Shown: piece by piece, positions 44,092 through 53,595 of the stretch
Layout of the letters: each line of letters starts with the position of its first letter
How positions within the stretch are numbered: position 1 is the first letter of the stretch
Source of the DNA: Mesotaenium endlicherianum
Taxonomy: Eukaryota > Streptophyta > Zygnematophyceae > Zygnematales > Mesotaeniaceae
Length of the DNA: 64,000 bases
Direction: 5' to 3'
Assembly (NCBI GenBank): GCA_009602735.1
Contig: WELA01007991.1
Span: 1-64,000 of the forward strand
Notes under the pieces: model-generated
Seen by the model: the letters and a program-made list of their open reading frames with translations, nothing else
Told to the model about the DNA's origin: nothing
Databases searched by the model: none
Position numbers and translations under genes: made by a program

Positions 44092-44442
44092 GTGCGCTCC
44101 TTATCGGTCATACATCGTTTACTGGCAGGATGGTTGCTGTTGCTTTTCGCTTTCAGCATCACCCCTAAAAAATTCCTGCACAACCTGGTTGCCAACCACC
44201 AGGACGCGACTGCCATGAATTTTCCCAGGGAAAACACAGGCGCCAGCCAATTGAGTAAGGCAGGTTATCATTGTCCCTGTGAACAATTGGTGGTGCAAAC
44301 GCCTTTTGTTTATCAATCTGCAACCATTAATTATGCAATTGTTCCTGTGTTCGTTGTTTACCAGGACCAACAGTTCGTTTCTACCTACTCTACCGCTCCG
44401 GACGTGTCTTTTCTTCGCGGCCCTCCTGCGTTGAACGCTTAA
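44092..44442 (+). CDS. Small exported protein next to metal-type TonB receptor
   Basis: 116 residues from a GTG at 44092. An N-terminal hydrophobic segment (RLLAGWLLLLFAFSI) is followed by PKKFLHNLVANHQDA, a CPC motif (YHCPCEQLVV), and the ending SFLRGPPALN. Small proteins of this shape lie before TonB receptors of the metal type in Bacteroidota and recall the DUF2946-like group linked to copper. The His/Cys content suits metal binding. The TonB receptor starts 94 bases downstream. Family assignment is tentative. Confidence 0.6.
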   Translation: MRSLSVIHRLLAGWLLLLFAFSITPKKFLHNLVANHQDATAMNFPRENTGASQLSKAGYHCPCEQLVVQTPFVYQSATINYAIVPVFVVYQDQQFVSTYSTAPDVSFLRGPPALNA

Positions 44443-44536
44443 AGTAGTATAATATCCTCATTCTAAGATTTAGCCGGAAAGTTGCATTACTGCACAACCG
44501 GTTGTTTTCATCATTCTGTTTATAATCTCATCGCGT

Positions 44537-47026
44537 ATGAAAAAGGTCATGAAATTTTTCAGCCTCTTGTTGTGTGTAAATATTTTTCCCTTCATCATTG
44601 CAACCGCAAAACCTGCTGTTTTTTTTGGTGATGAAACCCTGAAAGGGGTGGTAACCGATAACAAAACCCACCAGCCATTGCGCGGGGCAGCGATATTGAT
44701 CCCTGACCTAAAACTGGGTGTTGCGGCAGATTCGCTCGGGCATTATGAGTTTAAAAAACTGCCCGCAGGAACTTTTTTAGTAGAAGTAAAATTTGAAGGT
44801 TATAAAAGCATTGCCAAAAATGTGTTGATCAGGGGTGATGTAAACCAGGATTTTCAGTTGGAAGAAAGCGCTACCGAGATCAGTGAAGTGGTGGTTACCG
44901 GAACTTCCAAAGCCACACAGATCAAACGAAATCCGGTTCCTATTGTAACGGTGAGTCACGATTACCTGACTTCGAACCTCAGTACCAATGCCATCGATGC
45001 CATTGCCAAAGTGCCGGGTATCCGTGCCGTAACTACCGGCCCGAATGTATCCAAACCCTTTATCCGCGGACTGGGTTATAACCGTATCCTCACGTTGTAC
45101 GATGGTATCCGGCAGGAAGGCCAGCAATGGGGTGATGAGCACGGTATTGAAGTAGATGCCTATGCAGTAGACAAAGTGGAAGTGATCAAAGGACCGGCCA
45201 GCCTGAGTTATGGCTCCGATGCGTTGGCAGGTGTGGTGAACCTCATACCTGTACCTTCAGCGCCAGAGGGAAAAATGATCGGTAATGTTACCATGGAATA
45301 CCAGACCAATAACAAATACCTGGGTGGTTCGGCTATGCTGGGCGCTGCCAAAAATGGTTTTGAATGGTCGGGACAGATCTCTCACAAACAAGCTACCAAT
45401 TACCAGAACAAATACGATGGAAGGGTGTATGGTACCGGATTCAGTGAAACCGATGCGAATGCGTCTCTTGGTTTGCATGGTAAATGGGGATACTCTCACC
45501 TGAACCTGGTATTGTTCGATAATTTACAGGAGATACCCGATGGTAGTCGCGACAGTGCTACCAGGGCTTTCACCAAACAGATCACGGAAGCAGATACTGT
45601 TCGACCCATTGTACCTGCATCTCAACTGAACAGTTATAGTATCAACACAATACACCAGCATGTGCAGCACTACCGTGCATTCCTCAATAATAATTTCATC
45701 ATTGGCAACGACCGGCTGGACCTGAATCTGGGATTCCAGCGGAGTGTGCGCAGGGAATACAGCCACCCGGTATTATTTACCATCCCCGGATTGTTTCTGC
45801 AATTGAATTCTTACACGTACGACGTGAAATATCATTTCGCAGAAAAGAACAACTGGAATGCCAGCATCGGTATCAATAGCATGTACCAGGAAAATCATGT
45901 TGAAAAAGGAACCGACTTCATCATTCCTTCTTACAAACAATTCGATTTCGGACCTTTTGCTTTGTTGAAGAAGAGCATCGGCAAGCTGGATATTGCGGGA
46001 GGATTGCGTTATGATATCCGTTCATTCAACAACAATGCACTTTACACCAAACCCGATCCGGCAACTGGTTTTGGCAAAGTGTATTACGGACCGGTTACGG
46101 CAGCAGACACAGCAGTGTTCAATAAATACAGCCATACGTTCAATGGCTTCTCCGGAAGTATTGGAGCCACTTATAATTTCTCTGAAAAATTCTCCATGAA
46201 GTTCAATCTGGCAAGGGGTTTCAGGGCGCCCAATATTGCAGAGATCTCCGCCAATGGCGTGCATCCCGGAACCAATATTTACCAGATCGGTAACGACAAG
46301 TTCCAGCCTGAGTTCAGCTTGCAGCAAGACCTGGGATTCGTGTATTCATCTAAATACGCAGTGATACAACTGAACCTGTTCAATAACAGCATCAGCAATT
46401 ATATTTATAACCAGAAATTGCTGGCTGCGAGCGGACAGGATTCGGTGATAGTAGCTGGTAACCAGACTTTCAAATACCAATCGGGCAAGGCCCATCTGTA
46501 TGGTGGCGAGTTGAGTGTTGACCTGCATCCTGTAAGGGCGTTGCATTTTGAGAACAGCCTTTCCATTGTGTATGCCCAAAACAAGAGTGCCGGAGCAAAA
46601 GATGCGGATAGTACCCGCTATCTGCCCTTCATTCCACCAGTACATGGTGTTTCGGAACTGCGCTTTGATTTTGATATCAAAAACGCTGGTATCAAACACG
46701 GCTTTGTGAAAGTACAAGCAGAATATTATGCCGCACAAAACAGGGTCTTCACCGCCTATGGAACGGAGAAGGCTACACCAGGTTATACCTTGTTGAATGC
46801 AGGTTTTGGAGGAAGCCTCATTAACAGGAATGGTAACCCCTGGGTAAGCATCTATATCCTGGGCAATAACCTGCTGAATACAGGTTACCAGGATCACCTG
46901 AGCAGGCTTAAATATTTTGAACCCTATCCGGGCAATTTCACCGGCCGCAATGGTATTTACAATATGGGGCGGAATATTTCCTTCAAGCTGAGCTTTCCCA
47001 TTAGTTATAACTTAAAGAAATCCTGA
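44537..47026 (+). CDS. TonB-dependent receptor, metal type
   Basis: 829 residues. Signal peptide (about 1-26), a CarboxypepD_reg-like domain (LKGVVTDNKTHQPLRGAA, about 35-115), TonB box (ISEVVVTG), plug domain with KPFIRGLGYNRILTLYDG, EGQQWGDEHGIEVDA and VEVIKGPASLSYGSDALAG, then a barrel with a terminal hydrophobic residue pattern. The GDEHGIEVDA segment is typical of receptors for zinc, copper or related metals and of heme-type receptors. The small His/Cys protein upstream supports a metal role. A terminator follows at 47048-47079. Confidence 0.85.
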   Translation: MKKVMKFFSLLLCVNIFPFIIATAKPAVFFGDETLKGVVTDNKTHQPLRGAAILIPDLKLGVAADSLGHYEFKKLPAGTFLVEVKFEGYKSIAKNVLIRGDVNQDFQLEESATEISEVVVTGTSKATQIKRNPVPIVTVSHDYLTSNLSTNAIDAIAKVPGIRAVTTGPNVSKPFIRGLGYNRILTLYDGIRQEGQQWGDEHGIEVDAYAVDKVEVIKGPASLSYGSDALAGVVNLIPVPSAPEGKMIGNVTMEYQTNNKYLGGSAMLGAAKNGFEWSGQISHKQATNYQNKYDGRVYGTGFSETDANASLGLHGKWGYSHLNLVLFDNLQEIPDGSRDSATRAFTKQITEADTVRPIVPASQLNSYSINTIHQHVQHYRAFLNNNFIIGNDRLDLNLGFQRSVRREYSHPVLFTIPGLFLQLNSYTYDVKYHFAEKNNWNASIGINSMYQENHVEKGTDFIIPSYKQFDFGPFALLKKSIGKLDIAGGLRYDIRSFNNNALYTKPDPATGFGKVYYGPVTAADTAVFNKYSHTFNGFSGSIGATYNFSEKFSMKFNLARGFRAPNIAEISANGVHPGTNIYQIGNDKFQPEFSLQQDLGFVYSSKYAVIQLNLFNNSISNYIYNQKLLAASGQDSVIVAGNQTFKYQSGKAHLYGGELSVDLHPVRALHFENSLSIVYAQNKSAGAKDADSTRYLPFIPPVHGVSELRFDFDIKNAGIKHGFVKVQAEYYAAQNRVFTAYGTEKATPGYTLLNAGFGGSLINRNGNPWVSIYILGNNLLNTGYQDHLSRLKYFEPYPGNFTGRNGIYNMGRNISFKLSFPISYNLKKS

Positions 47027-47047
47027 TAGGTAATATAGGGTTGAATG

Positions 47048-47079
47048 AAAGAAGCGCTGCCACGACAGCGTTTCTTTTT
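47048..47079 (+). terminator. Terminator of the metal-type TonB receptor
   Basis: AAAGAAGCGCTG (47048-47059) pairs with CAGCGTTTCTTT across a 6-base loop, allowing one G-T pair, followed by more T. Confidence 0.8.
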
Positions 47080-47105
47080 AAGAATTCATTTTGTACATTG
47101 GTAGT

Positions 47106-47549
47106 ATGGATATTACCATCAATACACCGGCTTTGCTGTTCCCCGCGATCAGCCTTGTGATGCTTGCGTACACCAACCGTTTCCTGGCGCTGTCCAACCG
47201 GGTGAGGAGCCTGCACGATAAATACCAGAACCACGAACAAAAACATATTATCCACGGGCAGATCAGGAACATCCGTTACCGGCTGAAGCTGATCAAAAAT
47301 ATGCAGGCGCTGGGCGTGCTCAGCTTTTTGAACGCCATCGTTTGTATGTTCCTTATTTATAACAACTACCTCAGAGCAGCCGATATCGTATTCGGCATCA
47401 GCCTGGTAAGTTTTGCCCTTTCGCTGTTTTTATCATTGGTGGAAATTCAATTGAGCACTAAAGCACTTGAACTGGAACTGAGCGATATGGAAGGCTTAAC
47501 CGACCCTTCCGTGATCGATTATATCAAGCGCCGTTTTGAAAAAGAATGA
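47106..47549 (+). CDS. DUF2721 membrane protein
   Basis: 147 residues from the ATG at 47106 (MDITINTPALLFPAISLVML). The family pattern is an N-terminal helix, then RFLALSNRVRSLHDKY, and two further helices (VLSFLNAIVCMFLIYNN and ISLVSFALSLFLSL). The function of DUF2721 is unknown. It is convergent with the ABC exporter with a 6-base gap. Confidence 0.85.
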   Translation: MDITINTPALLFPAISLVMLAYTNRFLALSNRVRSLHDKYQNHEQKHIIHGQIRNIRYRLKLIKNMQALGVLSFLNAIVCMFLIYNNYLRAADIVFGISLVSFALSLFLSLVEIQLSTKALELELSDMEGLTDPSVIDYIKRRFEKE

Positions 47550-47555
47550 ACAGGA

Positions 47556-49346
47556 CTAATTGACCAGGGCCGGTTCTTTGCTCATGATCTTGCGCTCACC
47601 GATCTGCTGCCTCCACATAGCATAATACAATCCTTTTTCTGCGAGAAGCTGTTCGTGGCTTCCTGTTTCCACTACCTGTCCTTTTTCCAATACATAAATA
47701 CGGTGCGCATGCATGATGGTACTCAGCCGGTGGGCGATCATCACTGTGATCTGTTCCTTTTCCAACGAGATGCTGCGGATGGTATTGGTGATCTCTTCTT
47801 CGGTAATGCTGTCGAGTGCAGAAGTGGCTTCGTCGAAAATGAGTAAGTGTGGATGGCGCAGCAAGGCACGGGCAATGGAAAGCCTTTGCTTCTCACCACC
47901 ACTGAGTTTCAGTCCGCCTTCTCCGATCATGGTATCGATCCCTTTTTCCGCTCTTTGCAACAGGTTATCACAGCTGGCTTTATGCAAGGCTTCTGCGAGG
48001 TCGGCATCGCTGGCTTCGGGATGCACGAAGAGCAGGTTTTCGCGAATGGTGCCGGCAAACAATTGCGTGTCTTGTGTTACGAAACCGATCTGGTTGCGCA
48101 TCTCATCGAAATTTATTTCCAAGCCGTTCACGCCGTTGTATAAAATATGTCCTCCCTGCGGGCGGTACAATCCTACCAACAGTTTTACCAGCGTGCTTTT
48201 CCCTGCGCCCGAAGGGCCAACAAATGCAATGGTCTCTCCCTTTTTGGCATCGAAAGAAATACCATCGAGTGCCTTGTATTGTGCTGTCTGGTGTTTGAAT
48301 ACCACATCCCTGAACTCCAACTCTTCAACCACACCTACATGACGGGGATGAGCAGGTTTTGGTTCTGCTTCTTTTTCCATCAGGTTATGGAAGTTGATGA
48401 GTGAGGCTTCGGCCTCACGATAACTCATGATGATACTGCCAATTTCCTGCAACGGACCAAAGATGAAGAAGCTGTAGAACTGTAATGATATCAATTGCCC
48501 AACGGTGAGCACCTGTCTGAAGATCAGCCACATGAGGGTGAAAGTGATTACCTGTCGCAATAAATTCACCATGGTGCCCTGTATGAAACTGAGCGAACGG
48601 ATGCTCTTCACTTTTTTCAGTTCCAGTCCGAGTATCTTATAGGTGTTGGTATTCAACCGGCTCACTTCCTGGTTGGTAAGTCCCAGGCTTTTCACCAGTT
48701 CAATATTGCGCAGACTTTCAGTTGTAGAACCCGCCAGTGAAGTGGTTTCCTTGACGATCTTTTTCTGGATGGTCTTAATTTTCTTGCTGAGCAGGTTGGT
48801 CACAAAAGCGATCAGCAGTGCGCCGCCCAGGTAAATGGGTATGATGGACCAGTGGAGCCTGGTAGCGTAGATAGACACGAATATCACGCTTACGATAATG
48901 CTGAACAGTACATTGATGACGTACCCGATGAACTTTTCAGTATCGGCTCGCACTTTGGTAAGGATGGAAAGTGTTTCACCGCTGCGCTGGTCTTCAAATT
49001 CCTGGTAAGGCAATCGCATGGAATGCTTGAGTCCATCGGTAAAGATCCGAGCTCCGAATTTCTGTATGATCACATTCACCACATAATCCTGGAAGGCCTT
49101 GGCGATGCGGCTTACCATGGCAGTACCCACCAGCAGCAGGAGCATGAACATGATGCCGTTGATATACTGACTTTCGGTGCGCGTAGTGCCGTCGGCTGCA
49201 ATTTTAACATGCATGCCATATTGATCTATCAGCTTACCGAAGATCATGGGATCGAAAAGAGAGAAGGTCTGGTTGATGGCGGCCAGCAATAAAGCCAATG
49301 CTACCAGCCATTTATAAGGCTTGAGGTATTGTAAGAGTAATTTCAT
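47556..49346 (-). CDS. ABC exporter, fused membrane and ATPase domains
   Basis: 596 residues, half-transporter of the MsbA/multidrug type. Six membrane helices (about 1-310) precede the ATPase domain with Walker A (GPSGAGKST), Q-loop, signature LSGGEKQR, Walker B with LLIFDEATSALD and the switch His (MIAHRLST). It would act as a homodimer in the inner membrane. Substrate cannot be read from sequence; lipids, drugs or peptides are usual for the group. Confidence 0.92.
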   Translation of the reverse strand: MKLLLQYLKPYKWLVALALLLAAINQTFSLFDPMIFGKLIDQYGMHVKIAADGTTRTESQYINGIMFMLLLLVGTAMVSRIAKAFQDYVVNVIIQKFGARIFTDGLKHSMRLPYQEFEDQRSGETLSILTKVRADTEKFIGYVINVLFSIIVSVIFVSIYATRLHWSIIPIYLGGALLIAFVTNLLSKKIKTIQKKIVKETTSLAGSTTESLRNIELVKSLGLTNQEVSRLNTNTYKILGLELKKVKSIRSLSFIQGTMVNLLRQVITFTLMWLIFRQVLTVGQLISLQFYSFFIFGPLQEIGSIIMSYREAEASLINFHNLMEKEAEPKPAHPRHVGVVEELEFRDVVFKHQTAQYKALDGISFDAKKGETIAFVGPSGAGKSTLVKLLVGLYRPQGGHILYNGVNGLEINFDEMRNQIGFVTQDTQLFAGTIRENLLFVHPEASDADLAEALHKASCDNLLQRAEKGIDTMIGEGGLKLSGGEKQRLSIARALLRHPHLLIFDEATSALDSITEEEITNTIRSISLEKEQITVMIAHRLSTIMHAHRIYVLEKGQVVETGSHEQLLAEKGLYYAMWRQQIGERKIMSKEPALVN

Positions 49347-49518
49347 TCGTAAGGGTTTGATGGTATGTTCTTACCCGTCAATTTCCGTACAAATCTCCAA
49401 AAAATGACAAAGTTACTTCCCGGAAATGCCAGGTTTTTCCACGTCTGTTAACAATAAGATATTTTTATGTTGCTCTTTCTCCGCCAATTAATCGGTAACT
49501 TACAAAAACCTTCTTTAT

Positions 49519-49992
49519 ATGCGTTGGAGAAAATTCAATGGAGAAACCATTCAGCTACCGATCAAAAATGCGGTAGAAGAGGCCATCAAAAGAGAAACGG
49601 CAAATGGCACCCGGCTGAAAGTTTGTATTGGAACCGATAGCCAGGTAAAAGGAGATGACACCGAATTTGCCACTGTGATCGTTTTTCTTCGGGAGCACAA
49701 TGGCGGTTTTATGTACATCCACAATGAAAAAACCAAGCAGAAATTCCACATCAAGGAAAGGATGCTGGTTGAGGTAGCCAAGAGTGTTGAAATAGCTTAC
49801 GAGCTATGCAACCTCTTCATTAAGTACCAGGTGGATATGGAAGTGCATGCGGACATCAACACCAACCCGCACTTCAAAAGCAATGATGCCCTGCGTGAAG
49901 CCATGGGTTACATCCTGGGTATGGGCTTTGCTTTCAAGGCCAAACCGGAAGCTTTTGCCAGTAGCTGCTGTGCAGACAAAGTAGTCAATTAG
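49519..49992 (+). CDS. YkuK-type RNase H-like protein
   Basis: 157 residues, DUF458 family with a predicted RNase H-like fold. The first acidic position is in VCIGTDSQVKGDDTEFATVIVF, later ones in MEVHADINTNPHFKSNDALREAMGYILGMGF. The family is annotated as ribonuclease H-like YkuK; its substrate is not established. It is followed by a hairpin and then the convergent engB. Confidence 0.85.
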   Translation: MRWRKFNGETIQLPIKNAVEEAIKRETANGTRLKVCIGTDSQVKGDDTEFATVIVFLREHNGGFMYIHNEKTKQKFHIKERMLVEVAKSVEIAYELCNLFIKYQVDMEVHADINTNPHFKSNDALREAMGYILGMGFAFKAKPEAFASSCCADKVVN

Positions 49993-50010
49993 TTGTTAGA
50001 TGATAGATGT

Positions 50011-50043
50011 TAGTTGTTAGATAAAGTTTATTTCTAACAACTA
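50011..50043. repeat. TTAGTTGTTAG hairpin, possible terminator
   Basis: TAGTTGTTAGA (50011-50021) pairs with TCTAACAACTA (50033-50043); the arms are AT-rich. Further partial copies of TTGTTAGATGATAGATG and CAACTAACAAC flank it, giving a small repeat cluster between ykuK and engB, overlapping the end of engB. Confidence 0.6.
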
Positions 50044-50682
50044 TCAACTAACAACTCCCAACTTCCCCCGATTGCATTCTTGAATGAATTGCAAAATGTC
50101 ATCTCTTCCCTGTTTTTTCTCTGAACTCGTAACAAAATGCCTGGGGAGGAACTGCCAGGTCTCCAGCAGGGCATCAAAGAAAGCCTGTACATTGGCTTTT
50201 ACAACGCCTGGTTTTTCTTTATCCGATTTAGTGAATACAAGCGAAAAAGGCACCTGCCACTTGTCGAGTTGGCTGATGAACTCAAGGTCTATTTTCTGCG
50301 GCTTGTGCCTGCTGTCGATGAGCACGAAGACCATGGTGAGGTTTTCGCGCTTACGCAGGTAGTTTTCAATCATTTGCTCCCATTTTCTACGGCTCGATTG
50401 CGAGACTTTCGCAAATCCATAGCCGGGCAGGTCTACCAGGTACCATTTCTCTGACGGCGCTTTTTCAGCAGCCGCACTGGTTACATCAAAATGATTGATC
50501 AGTTGGGTTTTGCCGGGTGAAGCGGATGTTTTGGCCAGTTTTTGGTTAGCGGCCAGCATATTGATGAGCGATGACTTGCCTACATTACTTCTGCCAATAA
50601 ATGCGTATTCGGGCCTGTCGGCCTTAGGGCATTTGTCAAAAGATGGACTGGAAACAAGATAAACAGCTTTTCGGATCAACAT
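50044..50682 (-). CDS. engB: Ribosome-biogenesis GTPase EngB (YihA/YsxC)
   Basis: 212 residues. GTPase motifs: G1 GRSNVGKS (30-37), G3 DLPGYGFA, G4 TKSDK, and the family-typical KWEQMIENYL region. It is needed for assembly of the large ribosomal subunit in most bacteria. Convergent with ykuK across a small repeat cluster. Confidence 0.95.
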   Translation of the reverse strand: MLIRKAVYLVSSPSFDKCPKADRPEYAFIGRSNVGKSSLINMLAANQKLAKTSASPGKTQLINHFDVTSAAAEKAPSEKWYLVDLPGYGFAKVSQSSRRKWEQMIENYLRKRENLTMVFVLIDSRHKPQKIDLEFISQLDKWQVPFSLVFTKSDKEKPGVVKANVQAFFDALLETWQFLPRHFVTSSEKKQGRDDILQFIQECNRGKLGVVS

Positions 50683-50798
50683 GTTGTGTAATTAAAAGTT
50701 AGCAGGTAAAATTAAAAACTTTCTGCAATGAAGGCTTGATTACTGTTTTTTGCGGAAAGTACTTAATGCGCCAATCTACTTACAAGGTAAGTTGCGGC

Positions 50799-51037
50799 AT
50801 GCCAACTGTCTTGTTAGAGAATGGGTTTCGTTTCTTTTTTTATAGCAACGAAAATGAAGAGCCGATGCATATCCATGTAAAAAGGGGAAATGCTATAGGA
50901 AAGATATGGCTGGAACCTGAGATTATATTGCTTATACAGACGGCTTTTCCTTAAAAGAAGAACGTCAGATCATGGAAATAATTTCAAACAAATTCGTAAT
51001 TTTACAACAAAAGTGGAATGATTACTTCTCACAATAA
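50799..51037 (+). pseudogene. Broken DUF4160 gene
   Basis: Starts with MPTVLLEN and GFRFFFYSNENEEPMHIHV, typical of DUF4160, the putative toxin-side partner in DUF4160/DUF2442 modules. It looks broken, with about one break, and its downstream part overlaps the start of the DUF2442 gene. The partner gene is intact. Confidence 0.75.
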
Positions 51038-51326
51038 ATATGATGCTATTGAAAACCTCATTTATAATGAAGGTTTGAAGATTCAATCATTGGAATTTAG
51101 TCCAACGTACAGGGAAATGTTTATTCACCTGACGAATGATACCACTTTTGTTGTTCGAACCCATCAGTACCCAAATCTTAAAAAGGCCTCTGTTCAACAA
51201 TTGAAAAATTTCAGCTTAATTGGAAATGGCGCCGGAATCCATTGGCCGGAAGTAGACGAAGATCTTAGTTTGAAAGGGTTTCTAAAGGAACTCAACGTAA
51301 GTTGGTCACACAAGAGGAAGGATTAA
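51018..51326 (+). CDS. DUF2442 protein
   Basis: 102 residues. Contains the DUF2442 features MFIHLTNDTTFVVRTHQYPNL and GAGIHWPEVDEDLSLKGFL. Usually paired with DUF4160 in predicted toxin-antitoxin-like modules; here the upstream partner is broken. Followed by a long perfect hairpin. Confidence 0.8.
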   Translation: MITSHNKYDAIENLIYNEGLKIQSLEFSPTYREMFIHLTNDTTFVVRTHQYPNLKKASVQQLKNFSLIGNGAGIHWPEVDEDLSLKGFLKELNVSWSHKRKD

Positions 51327-51338
51327 TTACCCATAAAT

Positions 51339-51382
51339 CATAAATACAAAAGCCTCCTAAACAGGAGGCTTTTGTATTTATG
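51339..51382. terminator. Bidirectional terminator, 20-bp perfect stem
   Basis: Two perfect 20-base arms (51339-51358 and 51363-51382) with core AAAAGCCTCCT / AGGAGGCTTTT around a 4-base loop AAAC. It lies between the DUF2442 gene and the convergent haem-binding gene and can stop both. Confidence 0.92.
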
Positions 51383-51389
51383 GGCTGTC

Positions 51390-51884
51390 TTATTTTTTGC
51401 GTTTGATAACAAGACTATCAGCCGGATATTTTGCTTTGATGCTGTCGCGGATACCGGCGCACCAATTGATGAGCGTTTGTTTTTCTGCATCGGTAAGCAC
51501 GGCATCTTTGTGTATAAGAGTGTATGATTCGATGGGCATTCCGCCTTCTTTCACTTCATCAATACAATCATCCAGCTTTTTATACTGCTTGCCAATGCGG
51601 TAATTGCTGAATTCATCGAAGTTGAGGTGGCGTTTACCATCTTTTATGTGATCGCCGAGCCACCAGGCAACGGGCTGTACTTCTCCATACCAGGGATAAC
51701 GGGTAAGGTTGCTGTGGCAATCATTACAGGCTTTGGCCAGTATTACCTGCACATCGTGAGGCACAGGATAAGTTTTATCAATGCTGTTGGTAGTATCGCC
51801 AGATTTGTTTTTATCGGGTCTGAAAGCCTGGGATATCACCAATAAAACCAGTAATACCAGTCCAATCCTTTTCAATATTTTCAT
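51390..51884 (-). CDS. Haem-binding domain protein
   Basis: 164 residues. N-terminal signal peptide or anchor (about 1-22) and a conserved haem-binding domain with the CxxCH motif in ACNDCHSNLTRYPWYGEVQP and the GHI-like WLGDHIKDGKRHLNFDEF segment. It is expected in the periplasm as a small c-type cytochrome-like protein. Common in Bacteroidota; partner unknown. Confidence 0.88.
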   Translation of the reverse strand: MKILKRIGLVLLVLLVISQAFRPDKNKSGDTTNSIDKTYPVPHDVQVILAKACNDCHSNLTRYPWYGEVQPVAWWLGDHIKDGKRHLNFDEFSNYRIGKQYKKLDDCIDEVKEGGMPIESYTLIHKDAVLTDAEKQTLINWCAGIRDSIKAKYPADSLVIKRKK

Positions 51885-51921
51885 AAGCTAAATAACTTGT
51901 GTTAATAAAATCTCACGTCTT

Positions 51922-51958
51922 TCATTGAGCCATTGCGTATTGAGCCATCGAGCCATTA
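51922..51958. repeat. GAGCCATTGAG-type intergenic repeat, copy 2
   Basis: CATTGAGCCATT, ATTGAGCCATC and GAGCCATT units in tandem, overlapping the stop codon of gpmI. Related to 25591-25696. Confidence 0.65.
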
Positions 51959-53476
51959 AATTAAAACATTTCCCGTCATTTCTTTCGGAATAGGTAATCC
52001 CATCACTGTTAAAATAGTAGGAGCCAGGTCGCCAAGTTTACCACTTTTAACAGTGCCTTTCCATTCTTTGTCGATGATGAAGAATGGAACCGGGTTCATG
52101 GTATGTGCTGTATTCGGACTACCATCTTCATTGATCATAAAATCAGCATTGCCATGATCGGCTGTGAGGAAAATAGTATAGCCATGTGCCAATCCGGCTT
52201 CCACCACTCTTTTTACACAGGCGTCTACTGTTTCCGCCGCTTTGATGGCCGCTGTGAATACGCCGGTATGTCCCACCATATCGGTATTGGCATAGTTGAG
52301 GCAAATGAAATCGGCCGATTCTTTTTCTATTTCAGGAATGAGTTTATCGGTTATTTCAAAAGCACTCATCTCGGGCTGTAAATCATAAGTCGCTACTTTG
52401 GGGGAAGGAACCATGATGCGCGATTCGCCGGGGAAAACATCTTCCCGCCCGCCACTGAAGAAGAAAGTAACGTGGGGATATTTTTCTGTTTCCGCAATGC
52501 GGATCTGCTTTTTACCATTGGCCGCCAACACTTCACCCAATGTATTATTGAGGTTATCGTTTTCAAACACCACGTTTACGTTCTGGAATTTGTGATCGTA
52601 GAGGGTCATGGTAGTGTAATGCAGGTTCAGCTTGCGCATACCGAAGTCGGCATGATCCTGTTGTGTAAGCACTTCTGTGATCTCACGGCAGCGATCGGTA
52701 CGGAAATTGAAGCAGAGCGCCACATCGCCATCCTTGATCAGCGCCAATGGTTGTTGCGCCTGGTCAACGATCACGGTGGGTTTGATGAACTCATCGGTCA
52801 CTTCTGCTGCATAAGATTGCTCAATGGCTGCAATGGCGCTGGTAGCAACAGGGCCTTCTCCCTTTACCAGGCAGTCATAAGCCAGTTTCACTCTTTCCCA
52901 TCGCTTATCCCTGTCCATCGCATAATAACGTCCGCTTACGGAAGCGATGGTGCCTGCAGATTGCTTCAAATGTTCTTCCAATGAAGTGATGAAGCCCAGT
53001 CCGCTTTTAGGATCGGTATCCCTTCCATCGGTGAACGCATGGATGAACACCTGGTTAAGTCCTTCTGCCTTACATACATCACAGATGGCTTTTAAATGGC
53101 TGGTATGGGAATGCACACCGCCATCGCTTACCAGTCCGAGTAAATGCAAAGGCTTGTTATTGTTCTTGGCATAACGGATAGCGTTCAACAACACTTCATT
53201 CTTTGCAAATTCACCGGTACGTATGGCAACATTGATGCGTTGCAACTCCTGGTACACGATGCGGCCGGCACCGAGGTTGAGGTGCCCCACTTCGCTATTG
53301 CCCATTTGCCCGTCGGGCAAACCCACATCTTCCCCACAAGTTATCAATGTGGTATTAGGATACTTTTGATATAAAGAACTTACAAAAGGAACTTTTGCAT
53401 GTTGAATGGCGTCGGCATAAGGAACTTTACCGAGTCCCCATCCGTCCATGATCACCAGGATTACTTTGTTGCTCAT
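51956..53476 (-). CDS. gpmI: 2,3-bisphosphoglycerate-independent phosphoglycerate mutase
   Basis: 506 residues from the ATG at 53476 (MSNKVILVIMDGWGLGK); the frame extends to 53587 but that part overlaps the promoter zone of the divergent DUF4783 gene. Motifs: metal site MDGWG, catalytic Ser in DGQMGNSEVGHLNLGAGR, HAFTDGRDTDP and the C-terminal TADHGNAD. It interconverts 2- and 3-phosphoglycerate in glycolysis using two Mn ions. Confidence 0.96.
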   Translation of the reverse strand: MSNKVILVIMDGWGLGKVPYADAIQHAKVPFVSSLYQKYPNTTLITCGEDVGLPDGQMGNSEVGHLNLGAGRIVYQELQRINVAIRTGEFAKNEVLLNAIRYAKNNNKPLHLLGLVSDGGVHSHTSHLKAICDVCKAEGLNQVFIHAFTDGRDTDPKSGLGFITSLEEHLKQSAGTIASVSGRYYAMDRDKRWERVKLAYDCLVKGEGPVATSAIAAIEQSYAAEVTDEFIKPTVIVDQAQQPLALIKDGDVALCFNFRTDRCREITEVLTQQDHADFGMRKLNLHYTTMTLYDHKFQNVNVVFENDNLNNTLGEVLAANGKKQIRIAETEKYPHVTFFFSGGREDVFPGESRIMVPSPKVATYDLQPEMSAFEITDKLIPEIEKESADFICLNYANTDMVGHTGVFTAAIKAAETVDACVKRVVEAGLAHGYTIFLTADHGNADFMINEDGSPNTAHTMNPVPFFIIDKEWKGTVKSGKLGDLAPTILTVMGLPIPKEMTGNVLI

Positions 53477-53595
53477 CTTGTTTAAAACTACGCTGTTTGG
53501 GTTTGATGAATTGATATTAACTTTAGCGTCGAACACGCTGCGTGCAAATTTGGCATGTTTTTGGCAATTTGAAAGGTAAGATAACACTGAATATC

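Noticed and set aside
47556-49346. A secondary role for the ABC exporter as partner of the TolC/adaptor pair
   Set aside because: It is more than 26 kb away, convergent with another gene, and half-exporters of this type do not usually need a TolC channel.
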